A DNA stretch of 64,000 bases, from positions 199,877,621 to 199,941,620 of the forward strand of contig OV884057.1 in the NCBI GenBank assembly GCA_930367215.1, written 5' to 3'. Positions 56,600 to 64,000 of this stretch are shown in pieces (position 1 is the stretch's first letter; every line of letters begins with the position of its first letter). The notes under the pieces are model-generated. The model was not told where the DNA came from. It saw only the letters and a program-made list of their open reading frames with translations, and ran no database searches. This DNA comes from Pollenia angustigena. Lineage: Eukaryota; Arthropoda; Insecta; Diptera; Polleniidae. The translations under genes and the position numbers were made by a program.

Positions 56600-58090
56600 T
56601 TAGCCAACTTTGAAGACTCTCCCTTTAATAGTTCTTCAGTAGAGAGATATTTATTTTTATTTTCAAAAGTGTAGTATACCATAAGAGTGACTTCTACAAA
56701 GTTTGAACATTCTTACTATAACAGTTCTTAAGATAAGAGATATTAAACATCGTCGTTCTATGGGGGGTACCACTTCCCCCGCTGCTATATTATTTGAATT
56801 TTGCGCTCAGAAGATCTTACTACCAAAAGTTCAACAAAATGCGTGCAGCGGCTCTTATTAATATTTCTATATATGAGGGGTACTGCTCCTACTCTGTCTA
56901 CCCCGCCCATTTTTATATTGAAATTTATAGTTTACCATAAAAGTAGCTTTAACAACGTTTGAAGGCTGTCCCTTTAATATTTCTTCAGTTGAGCAATATT
57001 TAATATATGCATCCTACGGGAGGTGTTTCCCCCTGCGCCTTCCCGCTTTATTTTTATTTTCAAAAGTGTAGTACACCATTAGAGTCATTTCAACAAAGTT
57101 TGAACATTCTCACTACAACAGTTCTTAAGATATGCGATATTAAACATTGGCGTCCTATGGAGGGTACCACTTCCCCCGCTGCTATTTTGTTTAAATTTTG
57201 GGGCTCAGAAGATCATACTACCAAAGGTCCAACAAAATGCGTGCAGTGGCTCTTATTAATATTTCAATCTGTGAGGGATACTGCTCCTCCCCTGTCTACC
57301 CCGCCTATTTTTATATTGAAATTTATAGTTTACCCTAATAGCAGCTTTAACCACGTTTGAAGACTCTCCCTTTAATAGTTCTTCAGTTGAGCGATATTTA
57401 ATATATGCATCCTATGGGAGGCATTTCGCCCCCTGCGTCTACCCGCTTTATTTTTATTTTCAAAAGTGTAGTATACCATAAGAGTGACTTCTACAAAGTT
57501 TGAACATTGTCACTATTACAGTTCTTAAGATATGCGATGTTAAACATTGGCGTCCTATGGGGAAAACCACTTCCCCCGCTGCTACTTTATTTCAATTTCG
57601 GGGCTCAGAAGATCGTACTACCAAAAGTTCAACAAAATGCGTTCAGTGGCTCTTATTAATATTTCTATCTATGAGGGCCACTGCTCCTCCCCTGTCTATC
57701 CCGCCCATTTTTATATTGAAATTTATAGTTTACTATGATAGTAGCTTTAACCACGTTTTAAGACTCTCCCTTTAAAAGTTCTTCAGTTGAGCTATATATA
57801 ATGTATGCATCCTCTGGGAGGTATTTCCCCCCTGCGCCTACCCGCTTTATTTTTATTTTCAAAAGTGTAGTATACCATAAGAGTGACTTCTAGAAAGTTT
57901 GAACATTCTCACTATTACAGTTCTTAAGATATGCGATGTTAAACATTAGCGTCCTATGGGGGATTCCAATACCCCCGCTGCTATTTTATTTCAATTTCGG
58001 GGCTCAGAAGATCCTACCACAAAAAGTTCAGCAAAATGCGTCCAGCGGCTCTTAAGATATGCGATAATTAATATTGGCATCCTATGGGGG
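56600..58090 (-). repeat. Tandem array, ~390-410-bp unit, about four copies
   Basis: CAAAAGTGTAGTA occurs at 56664, 57061, 57471 and 57860 (397, 410, 389 bp apart). Units share ACAGTTCTTAAGATA, CGTCCTATGGGGG, CCCCCGCTGCTAT, GGGCTCAGAAGATC and CGCCCATTTTTATATTGAAA. The open frames at 57007-57360 and 57500-57775 are the same frame in two units and follow the repeat. Confidence 0.9.
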
Positions 58091-58247
58091 GTACCAATTC
58101 CCCTGCCCCTATCGAAAAAATAAGTAGCCTATTTTATTTTTAGGGCTCACGTGATGTTAATGTAAAAATTTCAGGAAAATCGGTTCAGTAGTTTCGGAGT
58201 CTATAAAGCGACAAACAAACAAACATACAAACATTTTTCATTTTTAT

Positions 58248-58502
58248 ATATCGTCATGTTAAATGCAAACGGACGTAACTACACTTTTTAATTTTTTACA
58301 GGAGAAGCAAAAAACTTTACAAAATCAATAACAACAAGGTGTAATTGGCGTTTGAATTTCGTTAATAAAATCGCCATTTTTGATCGTAGGAATCTAAAAT
58401 TTTGCTCGAATATGTATTTTGATAAAACGAACCATAATCGATAAAAAACTCAATTTCGAAATTTTGTGTAGTTACGTCCGTTTGCATTTAATACGACGAT
58501 AT
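58248..58502. mobile_element. CGTC-ended MITE C, 4-bp AT-rich TSD, inside Helitron
   Basis: 33-bp inverted ends run from CGTCATGTTAAATGCAAACG (58252) to the inverse of CGTCGTATTAAATGCAAACG (58498) and include GACGTAACTACAC. ATAT flanks both sides (58248-58251, 58499-58502). The 247-bp insertion lies 7 bp from the Helitron 5' end. Confidence 0.85.
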
Positions 58503-58506
58503 ATAG

Positions 58507-58798
58507 ATTCAACATTTTTCATTTTTCGAATTTATTCTATGAGCTAAATTTCAGTTATGTATTTTATAAAGCTTTTTTGTAATAGTCCTATTCCTTCAAT
58601 TATTCAGAAATGACTTTATACATTACCAGACTATTATATTGTATTTTCTTTTTACATTTTACCTTAGCCTTTCTTTGGACAGCAATGAGGTATATTGTAT
58701 GTACAGAAAAATTTTCAATTATTAGACACCAGCAGAATGTAATGCATTTTCTGAAATTTAGCTCATAGAATAAATTCGAAAAATGAAAAATGTTGAAT
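58507..58798. repeat. Inverted repeat, ~45-bp nearly perfect arms
   Basis: TTCAACATTTTTCATTTTTC through GCTAAATTTCAG at the left is mirrored at 58752-58797. The left arm begins exactly at the Helitron border, so the Helitron probably inserted into this older foldback repeat. No gene in the loop. Confidence 0.8.
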
Positions 58799-58799
58799 T

Positions 58800-59735
58800 T
58801 AAAACATAAAATTTAAGTACAAAATTTACAAATTAATAATAAAAAAATAATTAAAAAAAAATGTTGGTTGCCTAAGAAAATGTAAGTATTTATTTACATA
58901 CAAATTCATGTTTTGTGCTTAGACATACGTTTACTCCACTCTAAAAAAATGTTAAACATAGAACATTTCTGTGACGTCATTCTGCCGACGTTACTACGTA
59001 TGTTTACAAATACAAATTGCGCGTATAGGCGTGGGGTAAAGAAAAGGTAAGCACCTGAATTATAACAAAAACTTGTTTGTACGAAAGCGCAAGCCAAAAT
59101 ATTACGTTTGTACAAACTTATATTTGGTTTTTTACAAACAGCTGGAATATTTGTCAAACTGTTCGTGCTGTCTATAGCTAAGTTTGATAATATTATTGAA
59201 TATTTTACAGAGAGAAGAAAGAAAAAGATAAAAAATTTTTTGTTTTCGATAGAATTTATTGAAAAATTAATGTTTATATAAATTATGTTTGTGTCGTATA
59301 TTTGAGTACAGAGAAAGAAAAAAAAAACATTATAAATAGGCCAGTGAAATTTTTTTTTTAAAGACAATTTGTTGGAAAATTAATGTTTGTGCAAATCATG
59401 TATGCGTCGTATATTAATGTTTGCGAAAATCATGTTTCTGTCGTTTATTTGCTCACAAAAGGGATGTGTTTGTCAAGCCATTTGTGTACCCTTACGTAAA
59501 CCTGACGTTGCGTTGCGGATAAACCTGATTCGTTTATAAGTATTAGCTATTAAAGATTTTTATTTTTGTTCATGTTGATTGATATAGCAAACAATCCATC
59601 GACGTACACGACGATTTCTTTTGATTTCTCTATACAAAACGCACTTAAAATCCAAATTCTATGAGAAATCTAAACTTTATGATACGTTAACGTACACCCA
59701 GAGAAAAAACATTTTTCAATATGGTCACCTCTAAC
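58800..59735. other. Spacer with short direct repeats
   Basis: TTAATGTTTGTGCAAATCAT-like words with TGCGTCGTATATT occur at 59268, 59378 and 59417, suggesting a degraded tandem repeat. A 153-codon minus-strand frame (58906-59367) has no recognisable domain. Its composition follows local A/T content. Confidence 0.45.
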
Positions 59736-59880
59736 AAAACTACTTTTAACGAACAATTTTTAAAAACATATTATGTTACTTTAATTATATTACGCCTCCA
59801 TCAAGTAGCCACAACCATATTATGGTAGCCTCCGAACATGTTATGGTTAAGAATGCTACTGCATAATAATATAAATGTCA
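59736..59880. repeat. Dispersed repeat, copy 2 (inverse of 40.6-40.8 kb)
   Basis: CCACAACCATATTATGGTAG and CCGAACATGTTATGGTTAAG match the reverse complement of 40700-40735. It is preceded by CACCCAGAGAAAAAAC, a phrase often seen at fly MITE ends. Confidence 0.4.
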
Positions 59881-59889
59881 TTTTGAATG

Positions 59890-60430
59890 TTAAAATTTTT
59901 AGCATGTTTGTAAGTTTGTGGATCAATCATGCGAAACCCGCTTAATGGATTTGGATAAAATTTGTTAGACGGATAGAATATGGTCCAGATTCATATATAG
60001 GGTACTTTTTGAAAGGGTAATCAGGGAAAAAATTTGTACTTTTTCTCTTTTTGATAAATTTGCAATCCAAATTGCATATGGTCAGGATTAAAATGTAGGA
60101 TACTTTATAAGAAATAATATTAGTACTTTTTAAGGGGTAAAAATGGGTTAAGCTACATTAAAATACAGTGCACTTTCTAGGGGCATAAAATCAGGTACAA
60201 CCTGTGCTCTTTAACTTTTGGTACTTTTTCTCTTTTCGAAAAATTTATTATAGGGATGGTATATGGACAAGATTAAAATATAGGGTACTTTTTACTCGTA
60301 CTTTTGGTACTTTTTCTCTTTTTGATAAATTTGGTATACAGATTACATATCGCACTGGTTCCTATAAAGAGAGTCAACACAAAATTTACAAATTTTCCGT
60401 AGAGGCAAAAAACTATGTTATTTTGTAAAT
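59890..60430 (+). repeat. Degenerate repeat with GGTACTTTTTCTCTTTTTGAT
   Basis: GTACTTTTTCTCTTTT, GATAAATTTG, ATATGGTCAGGATTAAAAT and AGGGTACTTTTT recur about three times between 59998 and 60350. Similar GTACTTTTTTGAAA phrases occur inside transposon B (31185-31400). A 74-codon frame is a by-product. Confidence 0.5.
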
Positions 60431-60438
60431 ATTAACAA

Positions 60439-61021
60439 TAGTGGTATTCACACCGAGCTTGTTAGTTTGTTAGTCGTTAATCGTTACTTTTTTAAACGCT
60501 TTTTGTTTTTGTATATTTATCGCGCTACCGGATTAACATTTAACAAATTAACGACACGGCACCCCTGATAAAATAGTTGTTAGTTGGTAACTCACAATAA
60601 GCTGTTGCAGTTTCTAAATAAATATAATAAAAAAGTTATTTGTGATACATATCTAAAAAAATATTTGTGTTTTGGCAATTTTCGTGTACATTGAGAGTGA
60701 GTATGTTAATTAAATGATTTTTTTATTTTAAAGTTACCAGACTAAGAAAGAATCTGGGAATTTATTTCTTACATTTATTATATATAAATTTTTCATATTA
60801 TTCGAATGTGTATTCTATGTCAAATACAATCCTCAAAAGCTTTTATACTTTAATAGCCTCATTCCTTCAATATTTCACAGGAATATTTTCTATGCACTAT
60901 CAGAATTTTTGTTTGTATATACTAAGAAAGTTTTTAAAAGGGGGTCGTTCACAGTTGGTCACTTTAACAAATAAACAAACTACCGAGTAAAAAATTAACA
61001 AGTTCGGTGGGAATACCGCTA
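60439..61021. mobile_element. MITE with GYGGTATTCMCACCGA ends
   Basis: GTGGTATTCACACCGAGCTT at 60441 is mirrored by AAGTTCGGTGGGAATACCGC ending at 61019. TA flanks both (AAT is also possible). TTGTTARTTTKTTA follows inside each arm. About 579 bp, no gene. Confidence 0.7.
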
Positions 61022-61023
61022 AT

Positions 61024-63710
61024 GAAAGTTGAAATAATTATGGCATTGTAAAGAAGTGCGAGTAGGAAGTATACAACGGTACCTATTTTTGTAAATTTTT
61101 CAGGGATTTTCAAAAAAAAGGCAAATTTGTTAATTTATATAGTAGTGACATTTCTTAAATATAGAAACAAAACAAAATATAACAGCACTAACTTATAAAA
61201 ACTAAAAAGAGACAACACAAAATAGAAAATCAACACAGTAAAAAGTTGTGACATAAACACTAGCACAACTTAAAATATTTCTCTTTAGTTAAAACAATAC
61301 TGATATAAATTCAGACATATGAGAACAACTCGAAATATTTCTCTTTAGTTGAGAAGTTACTTTTATATCAAGAAGAAGGATACAACTGTATATTTTTTTG
61401 GCGAAAGAGTAGAGAAAAGATGTGAGATTTTTACAGAAGGTAGATATGACCACTGCATTTCGATTATTTGCAAAAAGTGAACATTTAAACATTTCGAGTT
61501 GACTCTCTTTAGACGAAACAGTGCGATATGATTCAGTAGCCAGAATATACATATTTAGAGATCCCTTGCTTTTCATATGGACAGCTGAATGTCCATTGCT
61601 CAAGAGTATCGAGTGGTCAAAACTTAACACGTACATTTGGGGCGAATAACAGTAATGCCTATAATGTTGTGTATTGAAATATTTTTACATAAAATAAGTA
61701 GAGATGAATTATAGAATTAACATTCTTCTTTAAATTTTGCTCGCGTGAATAAAGTCACGGATAAAAGCTAGTAACAAATACTTTCACTTGAAAAAGAAGA
61801 AAATACTATTATAAATTTAAAACCAGACAACGTTTGGTGGTAATTGTAATATGTTTGCTGTTTCTGGATGGAGGACTTTTTTAAACAAAAAAAGTTCCCG
61901 TTGACATTAATATGGTTAAATTATCCGTTATATGTTTGAACATTTTCATTGAAAATAGTTTTGTAAGGGGGCTTTTCTCTGCGTGTATTTTTAGTAACTT
62001 CCAGCTATTAAAGTCGAACGGAACGTTTACCGTATCCGCAACACTTACGCATGAGTAACGAGACCTTAAGACAATCATCTCTGTTAGAGAAAAATTAGCT
62101 TGGCCTTAAGCCAGCAAGTTTACAATAGAAAAAAAACTTGCTTTGGTAAGAAGACAAGCAACTTTGAAACGTGTCCAGCTTTAGACAAGCCACTTTTTAT
62201 AAAAAAAATTAAGACTAGAGTATCTTTTCTACAGAAAACTTTTCAATAGAAAAAACAAATACCCTTGCTTGGCAAAAGCAAGCAGCTTTTCTATTATAAA
62301 AACCTGCAAGCAACTTTTAAACCATTTATTAAACTCAAAGCAACTTTATAAGGAATTGTTTTATTTTGTTCTTTTCTTTTCATTTCTTTTTTATTTTAAT
62401 CCCATTTTTTATTAACTCAAGACCACGATATAATCTTATAATAAATAATATTATTCCCCTAAGGAATACTTCCCCTTAAAGTACTTGCCACTGTTGCTGT
62501 TGGCGATGTTGCTCTATTTATATTTAAGAAACATAAAAAAGGAAGACGCAAAGAAGAAAATCCAAAGCTGGCAAATGTTACGTATACGTGACTAGAATTA
62601 TAACATTAACGAATTTTTTAACCAAAAAACGAAATAATAAAATTATAAAGTAAAATAATCAAAAAAAAAAATATATCCAAAATTCTTTTCCTTATTGAGC
62701 ACTTTTACAATTTTTATTTTATTACAAATCATGGCACATTCCGATTTTCATTTTATACAAAACTAGAAATCTTATTTAGAAAAAAAATAATAAGAAAAAG
62801 ACAAAAATGCCACAAAAAAAAGGAATGTTCGTATTGTTAACCAAAATAGCAAAAAATAAAAAGAAGTAAATGACAATAAAATAAAACTAAAATTCTCTTT
62901 GAAAAAGAATAAAGGTCATCTGGGAAAGTAAGAAATCTGCGATGAAAGGACGAGGAACATGATTACAATTTGATTTTCCAATAAAGTCCTTTTGCTCATT
63001 TAAAGCACATTTACAGTTTAACGAAGCAAAAAATTTCATTTTAATAGTTGAATGCATCTTAAAACCACACAAAAAAAAAATCTGCTTTCGTGGGTGGCAG
63101 AAAAAAAAAAAAAAAAATGTTTCTTTAAAGTTATTAAAAATGGTTTGTAACATTTTGAGCACATTAATTTAATTCAATAAAAAAAAAAAATATGAAAATG
63201 TTCTACTTTTATAAAAATATTCCCTAAAATGTATTAAAATTAAATTTTCACTTTTAACATGAGAATGTTTGAAAAACAGATTATAAATTTACAATTTAAT
63301 TGCATTTGATTATAACTTTAGATAAAAGCAGCTGGCAATTAAAACTTTACAATTTATTTTTATTAAATATTAAAATTTCAAAGCTGCTTAAGTTTTTTGT
63401 TTTATTTTTCACATTTTTTCGTATATAAAATTTGCTGTTTGTGGTACTTGTTATATTTCCAAAATTTATTCTTTATTCAAATGAGATTTTGTGGCAATAA
63501 TTCCCTTTTTGTCTTTTGCAAATTGTTGTTAAGTGTTTGTTTCAACAGCGTAGTTCAGTTAAGTAGAACTCTTAGCTAAAGTGTTTTATAAATAGAAATT
63601 TTAAGTCCTTTAAATATAAACATCTGAGTAGAAGGTATAAAAAAAATAAATGCTCGTATATCAGTTCTCGTAAACATACGTGGGCGGTCTAAAAATAAGC
63701 CGTTATATGA
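61024..63710. other. A/T-rich DNA, no gene recognised
   Basis: AAATATTTCTCTTTAGTT occurs twice (61273, 61333). A 115-codon minus-strand frame (61289-61636) has no motif I recognise; of the unexplained frames in the window it is among the longer. Poly(A) runs cluster at 62650-63190. Confidence 0.45.
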
Positions 63711-63711
63711 A

Positions 63712-64000
63712 TTTTTTTTTTTTTTTTCCTTTATTCATTCCACTTGGGAACATAGGGCTTCTACAAGATTATTCCAACTTAATCTATCGTTACATGTAAG
63801 TTTAATCTCATCAAAAGTTTTATTTAATATTTTAAGTTCTTGGTTAAGTGTTCTGCGCCAAGAGTTCTTTGGACGACCGGGGCGTCGGCTGCCTTAAGGA
63901 TTCCATTCTAAAGCAGTCCTCGTGATGCTACCGTTTGGCTTTCTTATTATATGAATTAAGGCACAATTAATTTGGAAAACAATTTCTTTATTTCTTGACA
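63712..64000 (-). pseudogene. LINE C-terminal end, continues past window
   Basis: The minus strand reads GHIIRKPNGSITRTALEWNP, a TAA, then GSRRPGRPKNSWRRTLNQEL, KILNKTFDEIKLTCNDRLSW and NNLVEALCSQVE-stop at about 63743. This is the standard tail of insect endonuclease-reverse transcriptase LINEs. The CAG/CAA to TAA change before GSRRPGRP is the one visible defect. It is followed downstream by AATAAAGG and an A-run (63715-63729), a plausible retrotransposed 3' end. Confidence 0.88.

Larger units (their letters stand above)
56566..58506 (-). mobile_element. Non-autonomous Helitron with ~400-bp tandem units
   Basis: On the minus strand the 5' end reads TC TATATATAAAAATGAAAAA-like sequence after an A (TC at 58505-58504; the ATAT next to it is now split by a later insertion). 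Then come GTTTGTTTGTCGC and the CCGAAACTACTGAACCGATT phrase common in insect Helitrons. The 3' end is GTAGCGAAGCGCAACGGG, ATAAGCTAG at 56567, followed by T. An imperfect hairpin lies just inside. It contains about four tandem units (56600-58090) and a nested 247-bp MITE (58252-58498). No Rep/helicase, so mobilised in trans. Confidence 0.8.

Noticed and set aside
57007..57775. Two similar frames of 117 and 91 codons
   Set aside because: They are the same frame in neighbouring units of a Helitron tandem array and have no domain.
58906..59367. 153-codon minus-strand frame
   Set aside because: Phenylalanine/isoleucine/lysine-rich with no motif, over degraded direct repeats. A chance frame in A/T-rich DNA is more likely.
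61289..61636. 115-codon minus-strand frame
   Set aside because: No recognisable domain, no splice-site or promoter support seen, and no repeat copy to test conservation. Left unannotated as a gene.
1..64000. CRISPR arrays, bacterial operons, LTR retrotransposons, endogenous viruses
   Set aside because: No spaced identical direct repeats, ribosome-binding sites, paired LTRs, gag/pol/integrase motifs or viral protein signatures were seen. The content is eukaryotic DNA transposons, Helitrons, LINEs and SINEs.

Overview
The window is A/T-rich eukaryotic DNA. I found no intact protein-coding gene, no intact tRNA or rRNA gene and no convincing host exon. The repeat content points to a fly, most likely a calyptrate such as a blow fly or house fly relative. 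It includes mariner, Tc1, jockey-like LINE and Helitron elements, plus mini-me-like elements with GTCY runs and a near-terminal TTCGGCACAGCCGAA hairpin. Species and host gene are inference. The stretch is probably intergenic or inside a large intron. Long open frames are almost all chance or lie inside repeats.

Layout. 1-11 kb: hAT-like and other short inverted-repeat elements, a 342-bp tandem duplication, and a run of tRNA-derived SINEs. 11-16 kb: a decayed mariner, a Transib-like element with RSS-like ends and a CGACG duplication, a SINE inside a MITE, and a short Helitron holding another MITE. 17.5-20.3 kb: a CACTG-ended transposon with arms of about 500 bp around an internally deleted orphan gene. 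22.8-27.3 kb: two LINE fragments, a nearly full-length mariner pseudogene and a SINE. 28.6-31.7 kb: two oppositely oriented transposons sharing CGTCAGCTC ends, one carrying a broken gene of a second orphan family (WSDxCxxQNK motif). 33.4-36.9 kb: a rearranged Tc1 element, then a nest of insertions four layers deep. 37-46 kb: three long mini-me/Helentron-like elements, a hAT-like element containing a Harbinger-like MITE, and a mariner fragment. 47-55 kb: hAT MITE, two LINE 3' parts and a fourth Helentron-like element. 56.6-58.5 kb: a Helitron with about four 400-bp tandem units, with a CGTC-ended MITE inserted 7 bp from its 5' end. 60-64 kb: another MITE, then quiet A/T-rich DNA, then a LINE running off the window.

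The value of the window is as a record of transposition. Many elements keep both ends and their target-site duplications (TSDs), so insertion order can be read directly. Four elements share CGTC...GACG ends and 4-bp AWWT TSDs. One of them holds a gene of an orphan family, which suggests that family may be a transposase. No element here appears able to move by itself.
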